Shown here one piece after another: positions 9,232 to 17,479 of a stretch of DNA of 64,000 nucleotides; within the stretch, counting starts at the first letter, position 1, and every line of letters begins with the position of its first letter. The stretch spans positions 1-64,000 of the forward strand of contig QFQU01000018.1 of the NCBI GenBank assembly GCA_003248965.1. The letters run 5' to 3'. The notes beneath the pieces are model-generated. The model worked only from the letters and a program-made list of their open reading frames with translations. It ran no database searches and was not told where the DNA came from. Source of the DNA: Brevundimonas sp. GTDB taxonomy: Bacteria; Pseudomonadota; Alphaproteobacteria; Caulobacterales; Caulobacteraceae. The position numbers and the translations under genes are program-made.

Positions 9232-10083
9232 ATGACTGTCGAGCCCGCCCGTCCGTTCGATTGGGACGGTCCGAACGGCGACCGCTGGGTCGCCAATCAG
9301 GCGCGGCTCGACCGCATGCTGGCGCCTTTCGGGGAGGCGTTGATCGCCGCCGCAGAGCCGCGGGAAGGCGAACGGGCGCTGGATGTCGGTTGCGGCGCCG
9401 GCGCCTCCGCCTTCGAGCTGGCCGACCGCGTGGGTCATGACGGTCGCGTCGTCGGTCTGGATATTTCCAAGGCGCTGTTGGCGCGTGCGGAGGTCCTGGC
9501 GCGGAATCGGACCCCCGCTGTCGAGTTCCGCCTCGCCGACGCAGCGACGGCGGCCTTCGCACGGGATTTCGATCTGGTCGTCTCGCGCTTCGGCGTGATG
9601 TTCTTCGATCAGCCCATCGCCGCCTTTCGCAACATCCGCTCGGCGATGAAGCCCGGCGGGCGGCTGGCCTTCGTCTGCTGGCGCGGCGCGGCGGAGAACG
9701 ATTGGACCCGCCTGCCCATGGGCGCGATCCGCGACATCGTTCCGCCGCCGCCTCCGCCAGGTCCCGATGCGCCTGGTCCCTTCGCCTTCGGCGAACGTCG
9801 CCGGGTGCAAGGCATTCTCGATCAGGCCGGTTTCATCGACATCGACATCCGGCCCTTCGACCATCCGATCGTCTTCGGCGTGGGCGAGACGCCAGACGAC
9901 GCAATCGACGATGCGGTGGACAACGCCGTCTCCGTCGGCCCGCTGGAGCGGGCGTTGAAGGGGTGCGACGCAGCGACCGCGACGCGGGCGCTGGCGGCGG
10001 TCCGAGCGGCCTACGCCCGCAAGGTCGCGCCCGAGGGGGTGGTGATCGAGGGGGCGGCCTGGATCGTCACGGCGCGCAGCTAG
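9232..10083 (+). CDS. Class I SAM-dependent methyltransferase
   Basis: This is a 283-residue cytoplasmic protein with the SAM-binding motif LDVGCGAGAS near residues 49-58, an acidic loop VVGLDISKALL, and the post-motif block SRFGVMFFDQPIAAFRNI, typical of UbiE/methyltransf_11-type enzymes. A proline run (IVPPPPPPGPDAPGP) falls in the cap region near residue 170. It starts 11 bases after the YncE-like gene, so it is likely the last cistron of the siderophore operon. Its substrate is unknown; modification of the imported siderophore or a breakdown product is possible. Its TAG stop shares the CTAG at 10080-10083 with the stop of the convergent ATPase gene. Confidence 0.82.
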   Translation: MTVEPARPFDWDGPNGDRWVANQARLDRMLAPFGEALIAAAEPREGERALDVGCGAGASAFELADRVGHDGRVVGLDISKALLARAEVLARNRTPAVEFRLADAATAAFARDFDLVVSRFGVMFFDQPIAAFRNIRSAMKPGGRLAFVCWRGAAENDWTRLPMGAIRDIVPPPPPPGPDAPGPFAFGERRRVQGILDQAGFIDIDIRPFDHPIVFGVGETPDDAIDDAVDNAVSVGPLERALKGCDAATATRALAAVRAAYARKVAPEGVVIEGAAWIVTARS

Positions 10084-10850
10084 AGGACGTCGTCCACCAT
10101 CACCTGGATCTGGCCCTGCTGGCAGGGCTCGACCCGCGCGCGCACCTGCCAGACATCGGCCAGGGTCGTCGGGGTGATCGCGACATTGGGCGCGCCCTCG
10201 ACCCGCACACGGCCCTGCGTCAGCACGACCATATGATCCGACACTCGGGCCGCCGCCTGAAGGTCGTGCAGGACGATGACCACGACGGCCGCATTGTCGC
10301 GCGCGTAGGCCTGGGCCAGGCGGAACACCTCCAACTGATGACGCAGGTCCAGGGCGCTGGTCGGTTCGTCCAGCAGCAGCACGCGCGGCTCACGCACGAT
10401 GGCCTGGGCCAGACCGGCGATCTGCCGCTGGCCGCCCGACAGCCGGTCCAGCCGCTTCAGCGCCAGATACTGCGCGCCCACTCGTTCCAGCGCCGCCAGG
10501 GCGCGCTGCTCCGCCCGCTGCGCGCCGACGGCGGACGGCGAGGCCTCCAGCGCGGCGATCACCGTCTCCAGCACCGTCAGCGCCACGTCGTGCGGCAGGG
10601 TTTGGGGCATGTAGGCGACGTGTCGCGCACGTTCGGCGACCGACAGACCTGAGAGCACGACATCGCCCAGCCGCACCTGGCCCGTGGCGGGCAGCAGGCC
10701 GGCGACGGCGCGCAACAGGGTGCTCTTGCCCGCGCCGTTCGGCCCGACGAGAGAGGTCACATGGCCGGCATGCAGCGGCTGAAGCGACAGGTCCCGCAGG
10801 ATAGTCCGGTCGCCGTAGCGGACGGTCAGCGCCTCTACGGTCAGGTTCAT
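10080..10850 (-). CDS. Iron-siderophore ABC transporter ATPase (FecE/FepC type)
   Basis: This 256-residue ATPase powers siderophore import. Walker A is GPNGAGKST, the signature is LSGGQRQIAGLAQA, and Walker B is VLLLDEPTSALD, followed by the VLHDLQAA switch region. These match the FepC/FecE/FhuC subfamily. The ATG at 10848-10850 overlaps the permease stop as ATGA, so the pair is translationally coupled with the permease first. The pair converges on the operon carrying the cognate binding protein. Confidence 0.92.
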   Translation of the reverse strand: MNLTVEALTVRYGDRTILRDLSLQPLHAGHVTSLVGPNGAGKSTLLRAVAGLLPATGQVRLGDVVLSGLSVAERARHVAYMPQTLPHDVALTVLETVIAALEASPSAVGAQRAEQRALAALERVGAQYLALKRLDRLSGGQRQIAGLAQAIVREPRVLLLDEPTSALDLRHQLEVFRLAQAYARDNAAVVVIVLHDLQAAARVSDHMVVLTQGRVRVEGAPNVAITPTTLADVWQVRARVEPCQQGQIQVMVDDVL

Positions 10851-11929
10851 CCCCGCGCCCCGCTGCGGAAGATCAGGATCAGGAAGGCCGGCACGCCGAT
10901 CACCGCCGTGACCACCCCGACGGGCAGAAGCGCGCCGGGCACCAGGCTCTTGGACAGGGCCGAGGCCAGCGACATCAGCAGGGCGCCGCTCAACACGCTG
11001 GCCGGCAGATAGAGGCGGTGGTCCTCGCCCACCAGCAGCCGGGCGATGTGCGGCCCGACCAGGCCGATGAAGCCGACCACGCCGACGAAGGCCACGGCGG
11101 CGGCCGACAGCAGGCTGGCCCTCAGCAGGGACAGGAACTGTAACCGCCCCACGTCGACCCCGGCGCTGGCGGCGCGGTCTTCGCCCAGCCGCAGCGCCGT
11201 CAGCGCACGGGCGGCGGCCCAGGAGAAGGGCCCGGCCGCGGCCAGGACGACCGCCATCGCGGCGACCGAACGCCAACTGGATCGCGAAAGCGATCCCATG
11301 GTCCAGAACACGAGCTGCTGCAGCGCCTCCTGCGAGGCGATGAATTGCACCAGCGCCGTCAGGGCGTTGAAGGCGAAAACCAGGGCGATGCCGAACAGCA
11401 CGATGCTCTGCACTCCGCCTCGGCGCGCCCGCGCCATGGCCTGGAGCAGCAGAACCGATCCGAAGGCGAAGACGAAGGCGTTCAGCGCCACCACTGCGTC
11501 CTGCGGCAGGAAGGGCAGGCCAAGGCCCAGCACGATCGCCAGCGAGGCGCCGAAGGCGGCGGCGGCGGAGACGCCCAGGGTGAAGGGGCTGGCCAGCGGA
11601 TTGTTCAGCACTGTCTGCATTTCCGCGCCTGACAGCGCCAGGGCCGCGCCCACCAGGACGGCGGTCAGGGCGTAGGGCAGGCGAATCTGCCAGACGATGG
11701 CCGCCTCGCCCGGCGTCAGGAGGTCCGGTCGGAACAAGCCAGTGACGATCCGCCAGGGTGACATTCCCGAAGGTCCGGTCGCGGCGTCCAGCGCCAGGGC
11801 CGCAAGGCAGGCCACCGCCAGGATCGCCAGCAGGCCCCGCCGTCGCATTCGCTGTCGGTGGTGCTGATTGAGAACGTCGAGCGTGTCGGTGGCGGGAAGG
11901 GGAATTTCCATGATGGGATTGCGTCGCAT
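10847..11929 (-). CDS. Iron-siderophore ABC transporter permease (FecCD family)
   Basis: This approximately 360-residue inner-membrane permease of the FecCD/BtuC family has about ten predicted membrane helices. Family motifs include WQIRLPYALTAVLVGAALALSG, NNPLASPFTLGVS and VGFIGLVGPHIARLLVG, the last being the ATPase-contact EAA-like region. Candidate starts are at 11929 and 11911, with no strong ribosome site at either, so the N-terminus is uncertain. Only one permease gene is present, so the channel is presumably a homodimer rather than a FepD/FepG-type pair. It is divergent from the second esterase, with a short shared intergenic region. Confidence 0.9.
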   Translation of the reverse strand: MRRNPIMEIPLPATDTLDVLNQHHRQRMRRRGLLAILAVACLAALALDAATGPSGMSPWRIVTGLFRPDLLTPGEAAIVWQIRLPYALTAVLVGAALALSGAEMQTVLNNPLASPFTLGVSAAAAFGASLAIVLGLGLPFLPQDAVVALNAFVFAFGSVLLLQAMARARRGGVQSIVLFGIALVFAFNALTALVQFIASQEALQQLVFWTMGSLSRSSWRSVAAMAVVLAAAGPFSWAAARALTALRLGEDRAASAGVDVGRLQFLSLLRASLLSAAAVAFVGVVGFIGLVGPHIARLLVGEDHRLYLPASVLSGALLMSLASALSKSLVPGALLPVGVVTAVIGVPAFLILIFRSGARG

Positions 11930-11965
11930 TACAACACCCGTTCCCGATGGGCTAGGATGGTTGCG

Positions 11966-12745
11966 ATGAATCCTTCCGCTTCTTCCGACTGGACTCCCTG
12001 GGCGCCGCCGGGCCGTCGCGTCCGCACGCTGGTCGGTCCCGGCAGCCGGCGGTTCGACCTGATGCTGTATGCGCCCGAAGGCGAGCCGCCGAAGAACGGC
12101 TGGCCGTGTCTGGTCGTCCTGGACGGCGAGCGGTTCTTCGACATCTTCGCGGGGGCCGCGTCGATCCTGGCGCGCCGGCGCGAGAAGACCGGCGTTGCGC
12201 CGATGGTCGTCCTGGCCCTGGCGCATCGCGCCGATCAGGGCATCGTCGACGACCAGCGGGCGCTGGATTTCACGACCTTTCCCTGCGCCCAGATCGACGG
12301 CGCGCGCCCCGGCAGCGGCGCAGACGCGTTCCGCCGGTTTCTGGACGAGGCTGTTCTGCCCGAGGCGACCGGCTCTGTCGCGATCGATCGCACCCGCCTG
12401 ACCCTGTTCGGACATTCCCTGGCTGGGCTGTTCGTCTTGGAGACGCTGGAGACGCGCCCCGATCTGTTCGCCCGCTGGGCCAGCATCAGCCCGTCGCTGT
12501 GGTGGCGCACGCCGGACGCCGTCAATGGCTCGCCGGACCTGATGGTGGGTTGCGGCGAACTGGAGACGGGCCGCGACATGCGTGCGCGCATCGAGGCCTG
12601 GACCGCCGCCCGGCGCGTCGCCGGCGCAGAATTCCGGCTGGCGCCGCGCGCGGACCATGGCGCGGCGCCCGTCGTTCTGGTGCCGGACATCTTGCGCCAC
12701 GCAAGTTGCGGCCACAGTCGGGGCTCGGCGCTGACGACGACCTAG
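11966..12745 (+). CDS. Cytoplasmic siderophore esterase (Fes/IroE-like)
   Basis: This 259-residue alpha/beta hydrolase is of the enterochelin esterase family. It has the nucleophile elbow GHSLAG (Ser near residue 151) and the SPSLWWR block, with a likely catalytic His in RADHGAAPV. Unlike the esterase at 6037 it has no signal peptide, so it should act in the cytoplasm, releasing iron from imported ferric siderophore. The ATG at 11966 was chosen because TAGGA sits 8 bases upstream; an in-frame ATG at 11957 is an alternative. The last 15 or so residues are encoded within an inverted-repeat pair (12701-12840), so the C-terminus may be foreign. Confidence 0.78.
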   Translation: MNPSASSDWTPWAPPGRRVRTLVGPGSRRFDLMLYAPEGEPPKNGWPCLVVLDGERFFDIFAGAASILARRREKTGVAPMVVLALAHRADQGIVDDQRALDFTTFPCAQIDGARPGSGADAFRRFLDEAVLPEATGSVAIDRTRLTLFGHSLAGLFVLETLETRPDLFARWASISPSLWWRTPDAVNGSPDLMVGCGELETGRDMRARIEAWTAARRVAGAEFRLAPRADHGAAPVVLVPDILRHASCGHSRGSALTTT

Positions 12746-12840
12746 TCAGTTGAAGGCGGACCCTGCCGGATCGGGTTGATTCCAGGCCGGACCGCCGCTC
12801 AGAGGCGCAGTCGGATTAATCGACGTCGGCCGCAACTTGC
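12701..12840. repeat. 13-bp inverted repeats bracketing a 140-bp segment
   Basis: GCAAGTTGCGGCC at 12701-12713 is repeated in inverted orientation as GGCCGCAACTTGC at 12828-12840, with GTCG/CGAC further inside each arm. The left arm lies in the last codons of the esterase gene. The interior shows no gene. It could be a very small mobile element or its remnant; no flanking target duplication is obvious. Confidence 0.4.
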
Positions 12841-12877
12841 CTATGCAGCGAAGTCCTAGGCGACCGCGGCTGCCTCG

Positions 12878-13618
12878 CTAGGCGTTGCGGCGATAGTCGA
12901 TCCGCACGAAGAAGGTCCGAGTGCGCCAGTCGGCGGTTGTGGGCGCGCGGGGGAAGGGCGTGGCGTTTCGAATCGCGTTCAGGGCGAGGGCGTCCAGGCC
13001 CCGGTCGCCGCTGGTGACGAATATGGCGCTGTCGTGGACGCGGCCCCGGCGGTCGAGAACGAACCGGATCGTGGCGACGCCGGTGGCGCGTCCGGCCGCA
13101 CGGCCCTTGTGCGCCTCGACCCAGGCGATCACACGGGCGGCGTACCGATCCTCGTCCGACGTGGCGGTCGCACCCAGGGTGCTGGCGCCGCCGCCCTGCG
13201 TCCGGCCGGCGCGGGAGGGTGCGATGTCCTGGTCCAAGGTCAACCCAGGCACGGCAGGCGCGATGCTTTCGACGGATGACGTCTGGGTTTGCATGAGAGG
13301 TTGGGGCGATGGGTTCGGAGACACGGACACCGTTTCGGGCGCCAAGGGATGGAGCGCCGGCGGGCGGGGTTTGGGCACGATCGCCGGCCGGTTCGAAGAG
13401 GCAGCCGGGGCGCGGCGCGCGACCTGACTTTCGGTTGAAGGCGTGTCGTCGAAACGCGGCGAGGGCTCCAGCGTCAGATTGACGACCGGCGCGCCGCCTT
13501 CCGTCCGCAGAGCCGGAATTTCGGGTGGCAGGTTCGCGAGGAACAGCGCCGCGTGGGCGGCCGTCACCGACAGGACGACGAAACCCCGCAGCGGAATCTG
13601 GAGAGTTTGTCCGCTCAT
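12878..13618 (-). CDS. TonB energy-transducing protein
   Basis: This 246-residue TonB-family protein has one N-terminal membrane helix (about residues 10-30), a Pro-rich periplasmic linker (KPRPPALHPLAP, SPNPSPQP) and a C-terminal TonB domain. The domain reads YAARVIAWVEAHKGR, then GVATIRFVLDRRGRV and ALALNAIRNATPFPRAP. It couples the proton motive force, through ExbB/ExbD encoded elsewhere, to outer-membrane receptors. It is divergent from the receptor gene at 13720, with a Fur-like box between them, suggesting it is the dedicated, iron-controlled TonB for the neighbouring receptors. Confidence 0.88.
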   Translation of the reverse strand: MSGQTLQIPLRGFVVLSVTAAHAALFLANLPPEIPALRTEGGAPVVNLTLEPSPRFDDTPSTESQVARRAPAASSNRPAIVPKPRPPALHPLAPETVSVSPNPSPQPLMQTQTSSVESIAPAVPGLTLDQDIAPSRAGRTQGGGASTLGATATSDEDRYAARVIAWVEAHKGRAAGRATGVATIRFVLDRRGRVHDSAIFVTSGDRGLDALALNAIRNATPFPRAPTTADWRTRTFFVRIDYRRNA

Positions 13619-13647
13619 GCGGTTTCCGTAAGGGAGGCAGGAACGAC

Positions 13648-13670
13648 ATGCAATTGAGAATCTCTTGCAT
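13648..13670. promoter_or_regulatory. Fur-box-like operator between tonB and receptor genes
   Basis: The site has outer arms ATGCAA and TTGCAT with an inner GAGAATCTC palindrome. It also contains TTGAGA-N7-GCATT, which resembles the alphaproteobacterial Fur or Fur-like consensus. It lies 30 bases upstream of the tonB start (minus strand) and 50 bases upstream of the receptor start (plus strand), so one repressor could govern both. Regulation by iron is inferred. Confidence 0.6.
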
Positions 13671-13719
13671 TATCTAGGTCTCGCCGTTAAGCCGCCGGCC
13701 AGTTTCGGGAAGGGCCGCC

Positions 13720-16260
13720 ATGCGAACGTTTATCCTCCACACCTCTAGTCTTGCCGCGATGATGGCGGCGATCACGGTTCCGGCCGCCGCACAGGAGGCC
13801 CAGATTCCGACGGTGGTGGTCGAGGCGGACGAGAAGGCGGCGCCGGTCTATCGCTTCGGCGATCCCGTGGATTCGGGCACCACGAAGATCGATCGCAACT
13901 CGGTCGAGAGCCGCGCGCCAGGATCCGGCGATGTTAACGAGGTGCTTAAGGCGCTGCCGACCGTGCAGTTCACCAGCCGGCAGGGCCGCGCGACGCGGGC
14001 TGAGCTGCAGGACCTGAGGCCCGAGAATCTCTCGATCTCGGGGGGATCGATCTATGAGAACCTGTTCGTTATCGACGGCGTGGGCGTGAACTCACGCTTG
14101 GATGTGTCGGGCACGAATCCGCAGCACTATATCGAGGGCAATACGGCGGCGTCGGCCCAGACGGTGTGGGTGGACTCCAACCTGGTGGAATCGCTGACAT
14201 TGCGCGATTCCAACGTCTCGGCGCGATACAGCCAGTTCACTGGCGGGGTGCTGGAGATTGCGACGCGCAGTCCAGGGCGGCGTTTTGGCGTGGAAACCTA
14301 CTATGGCGAGACCAGTCCGGGTCTCGCGGAGTTTCGCGTGTCGGATCGCGTCCGGGACGCGATCACAGGGCCGCTGCCGCAAGAGCCCGACTATGAGAAA
14401 CATCGCTATGGCCTGACGATCGACATGCCGTTCGGAGATCGGGTCCGGACGCTGTTGGCCTACAACCTGTCCGATGTGACGGTGACGAACTATCGGGGCG
14501 CCAACTGGCTGAAATACGGCGACTATGGTTTGAAAAGCCGCAACGAGACAGTCATGCTGAAGGCCGAGGCGGACCTGTCGGCGAACCTGCTGCTGACGTC
14601 GCAGTTCGTCTGGAGTCCCTATGAGAGCCGCTCGTCGCACGCCAACGGGATCGACAACTATGTGACCCTGAACGGCGGCGGCTTCACCGGCAAGGTGGGG
14701 CTAGAAGGGCGGTTAGGCGCGGGGAGTTGGAATCTGCAACTCAGCCACGCCTTTTCGAACAACGACCGCGACAGCGATCGTCCCGGAACGGTGAACGTGA
14801 ACACCGGCGGCGGGTCGGGCATCGACTGGTGCTCGGGAAGCAGCTGTTCGCTGGGCGGGCCCGGCATACTGGAGCAGAGCCAGACCGAGACCGGTCTGGA
14901 GGGCCGGTGGGAGCAGCCGCTGCGGGGAGGCGCGCTGAGCGCCGGATTCCAACTCGCCTACATCGAAGGCGAAAAGGGGCAGCCTTACAGCGCGGCCTTT
15001 CGTCACGTCAGCACGAAGGATTATCCGGTCATCCCGAACGAGATCAATCCGAACACCGTCTGCGCCGATCCTGCTGAGGAAGCGGCGGGCACCTGCGTGA
15101 CCGGGCGCTACGCCCTGGCCCAGCGCAACGACACGACGGCCTTCCACACCAAGAGAGACCTGACCAGTACCGGACTGTGGGCCGAGTACGAAACGGACTG
15201 GCGCGGCTTCATGGTTCGAGCCGGGCTGCGCTATGACTATGAAACCTTCCTGGGCAATCACAACCTCGCGCCGCGCCTGTCGATCAGCCGGGATCTGCCG
15301 TGGAACCTGAACCTGACGGTCGGGGCGAACCGATATTACGGCCGCAGCTTCCTGGGTTACGCCCTGCGCGAGGACTATCCCGGCAACCGCATCTATCAAC
15401 GCCGGCCCACCATCGTCGGGACCCAGCGAATCTGGTCGAACAACTGGTATCTGACCAGCCATTCCGAGACGGCGGGATATTCGAACGCCAATCTGGCGAC
15501 GCCTTATTCGGACGAGCTGACGGCGGTGCTGACGGGCCGCGTACCGCTGGTCGGTGGCGACTTCCGCCTGAAGGGGATCACGAGGAACGGCGAGGACCAG
15601 TTCGCCAGTTCACGCGCGACCAGCCAGGTCTATGACCGCGAGACGGGCGGAACCTCGACGCGCCAAATCTATACGATCACCAATGACGGCTCGACCCGGT
15701 ACAAGGGGCTGTCGCTGGAGTATGTCCGTCAGCTGGGCGGCCATCACGCGATCACTTTCAGCGCCAATGTCTCGCACACCTCGTCCTCCAACATCAGCTA
15801 TTTCGATCTGGCGGATGACACCGAGTACGACCAGACCCTTGTCTATTACAGAGGCGAGATCAGGCCGCTGCTGGAGGTGACGGCGGACAACCAACTGGCC
15901 GACTATGCGGCGCCGCTGCTGCTGAACGCGGATTGGGGCGCCAACTGGTTCGGGGGGCGGCTGCGGACCAACGTCAATGCGCGCTGGCGGGACGGCTTCG
16001 AGCGGATAGAAGGCACGGGCGCCAAGATCACGGTCGGGGGCGTGCGCTACGATGTGTTCGACACGGTGAAGTTCGCCTCCTCGTTCAGCGCCAATCTGTC
16101 CGCCTCACTGGAGCTGGCGCGCACCTCATGGGGCACGGCGCTGCTGGATGTTCGGGTCAACAACCTGTTCAACGACGTCCTGGAGCAGGACTACACCAGC
16201 ACGTCGCAACCCTACCAAATGGGGCGAAACACCTGGATTTCGCTGAAGTATCGGTATTGA
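13720..16260 (+). CDS. TonB-dependent receptor paired with di-haem peroxidase
   Basis: This 846-residue outer-membrane receptor has a signal peptide ending AAAQ, a TonB-box-like IPTVVVEADE, a plug (about residues 45-180) with DVNEVLKALPTVQF and ENLFVIDGVGVNSR, and a barrel ending in WISLKYRY. The plug is atypical: the usual RGP.SLYG segment is replaced by SLTLRDSNVSARYSQFTGGV, so it belongs to a less characterised branch. It starts downstream of a Fur-like box and its stop overlaps the TTG start of the peroxidase gene. The ligand could be a metal chelate or haem-like compound; the sequence does not say which. Confidence 0.85.
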   Translation: MRTFILHTSSLAAMMAAITVPAAAQEAQIPTVVVEADEKAAPVYRFGDPVDSGTTKIDRNSVESRAPGSGDVNEVLKALPTVQFTSRQGRATRAELQDLRPENLSISGGSIYENLFVIDGVGVNSRLDVSGTNPQHYIEGNTAASAQTVWVDSNLVESLTLRDSNVSARYSQFTGGVLEIATRSPGRRFGVETYYGETSPGLAEFRVSDRVRDAITGPLPQEPDYEKHRYGLTIDMPFGDRVRTLLAYNLSDVTVTNYRGANWLKYGDYGLKSRNETVMLKAEADLSANLLLTSQFVWSPYESRSSHANGIDNYVTLNGGGFTGKVGLEGRLGAGSWNLQLSHAFSNNDRDSDRPGTVNVNTGGGSGIDWCSGSSCSLGGPGILEQSQTETGLEGRWEQPLRGGALSAGFQLAYIEGEKGQPYSAAFRHVSTKDYPVIPNEINPNTVCADPAEEAAGTCVTGRYALAQRNDTTAFHTKRDLTSTGLWAEYETDWRGFMVRAGLRYDYETFLGNHNLAPRLSISRDLPWNLNLTVGANRYYGRSFLGYALREDYPGNRIYQRRPTIVGTQRIWSNNWYLTSHSETAGYSNANLATPYSDELTAVLTGRVPLVGGDFRLKGITRNGEDQFASSRATSQVYDRETGGTSTRQIYTITNDGSTRYKGLSLEYVRQLGGHHAITFSANVSHTSSSNISYFDLADDTEYDQTLVYYRGEIRPLLEVTADNQLADYAAPLLLNADWGANWFGGRLRTNVNARWRDGFERIEGTGAKITVGGVRYDVFDTVKFASSFSANLSASLELARTSWGTALLDVRVNNLFNDVLEQDYTSTSQPYQMGRNTWISLKYRY

Positions 16261-17357
16261 GCGCCACTCGAGACAGTCTGATCGTCCTTGTCGTCACGAC
16301 CTTGATGTTCGCGGCGGCCGGGGCGGCGATGTCGCGGGTCCAGACGCCGGCGACGATCGGCGAACTGCGCCTCGCCTATCAGGGCGCGCCCGAGACCTGG
16401 CCGCGGCCGATGTTGGAGCCGGGCGCGGCCTTCACGGAGTTCGGTCCCTTGCCGCCCGCGCCGTCGCCGCCGGACAATCCGACCACGCCGGAAAAAGTCG
16501 CCCTGGGCGCGCGGCTTTTCGAGGACCCGAAGCTGTCGCGGTCGGGCCAGATCGCCTGCGCCTCCTGTCATCTGCAAGAACTGGGCTTTGCCGACGCTCT
16601 GCGCACCTCGTTCGGCCATGACCGCCAGCGGGGGCCGCGCAATGCGCCCTCGGTCGCCGTGGCGGCGTGGATGGACAGCCTGTTCTGGGACGGCCGCAGC
16701 AAGACCCTCGAAGCGCAGAGCCTGCACCCCTTGGTCGATCCGCTGGAGATGGCGGGGTCGCTGGACGCGGTGCGCGGCCAGGTGGCGGCGGAGGCGGCCT
16801 ATGGCCCGCTGTTCGCGGCCGCCTTTGGCGATCCGGAAGTGACCATGCCGCGCGTCGCCCAGGCGCTGGCCGCCTTCCAAAGATCCCTGAAGCCGGCGAG
16901 CGGTCGCTGGCGCCGGTTCGTCAATGGCGATCGCGCGGCGCTGACCGACCAGCAACTGCGCGGCCTGCACCTGTTCCGAACCAAGGCCGGTTGCGCCAAC
17001 TGCCACAATGGCCCGTTGTTCACCGACCAGAAGTTCCACAATCTCGGCCTTCATTTCTATGGACGGGAGCTGGAAGATCTGGGGCGTTACCAGGTGACAG
17101 GTCGGCCCGAGGACGTCGGCGCGTTCCGCACCCCCAGCCTGCTGGGCGTTCGAAAGACCGCGCCCTATATGCACAACGGCCTGTTCAGCGAACTGGACAA
17201 TGTTCTGCGGTTCTACAATGCGGGCGGCGCCAATCCTCGCCCCAGGCCCGATCAAGCGGACGATCCGCTGTTTCCGAAAACCGATCCCCTGCTGCGCCGC
17301 CGCGAACTGACGGCGGAAGAGCGCGAGGATGTGGCGGCCTTCCTGGGAACGCTCTGA
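16257..17357 (+). CDS. Di-haem cytochrome c peroxidase (CcpA/MauG family)
   Basis: This periplasmic bacterial-type peroxidase has two haem c sites, CASCH near residue 100 and CANCH near residue 245. It also has the family blocks RNAPSVAVAAWMDSLFWDGR, DPLEMAGS and FRTPSLLGVRKTAPYMHNG. No ATG gives a full signal peptide. The TTG at 16257 overlaps the receptor stop as TTGA and provides a hydrophobic leader (SLIVLVVTTLMFAAAGAAM), so a TTG start with translational coupling is preferred; the product is 366 residues. Family members reduce hydrogen peroxide or, in MauG/MbnH, oxidise protein tryptophans. The tie to a TonB receptor suggests a role in processing an imported metal ligand. Confidence 0.85.
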   Translation: MSATRDSLIVLVVTTLMFAAAGAAMSRVQTPATIGELRLAYQGAPETWPRPMLEPGAAFTEFGPLPPAPSPPDNPTTPEKVALGARLFEDPKLSRSGQIACASCHLQELGFADALRTSFGHDRQRGPRNAPSVAVAAWMDSLFWDGRSKTLEAQSLHPLVDPLEMAGSLDAVRGQVAAEAAYGPLFAAAFGDPEVTMPRVAQALAAFQRSLKPASGRWRRFVNGDRAALTDQQLRGLHLFRTKAGCANCHNGPLFTDQKFHNLGLHFYGRELEDLGRYQVTGRPEDVGAFRTPSLLGVRKTAPYMHNGLFSELDNVLRFYNAGGANPRPRPDQADDPLFPKTDPLLRRRELTAEEREDVAAFLGTL

Positions 17358-17364
17358 CGAACGG

Positions 17365-17383
17365 AAACGGCGCCAGCCGTTTT
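17365..17383 (+). terminator. Short stem-loop after the peroxidase gene
   Basis: AAACGGC and GCCGTTT form a seven-base stem around a GCCA loop, with a short T run at the 3' side, 8 bases after the peroxidase stop. This resembles a weak intrinsic terminator. Confidence 0.5.
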
Positions 17384-17479
17384 GTCCTAGTCGGGGAGCG
17401 GACTCCTGCTTTGTCCCAATAGGTATTGTCCGCACCAAATCACGTTGCTTCGAGCCGCCTTTTTCAACGAGATCGGCGT

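Noticed and set aside
11912..11965. Fur-type site between the permease and second esterase genes
   Set aside because: Only a partial resemblance (GCATT half) was found; no two-armed match to the 13648 site.
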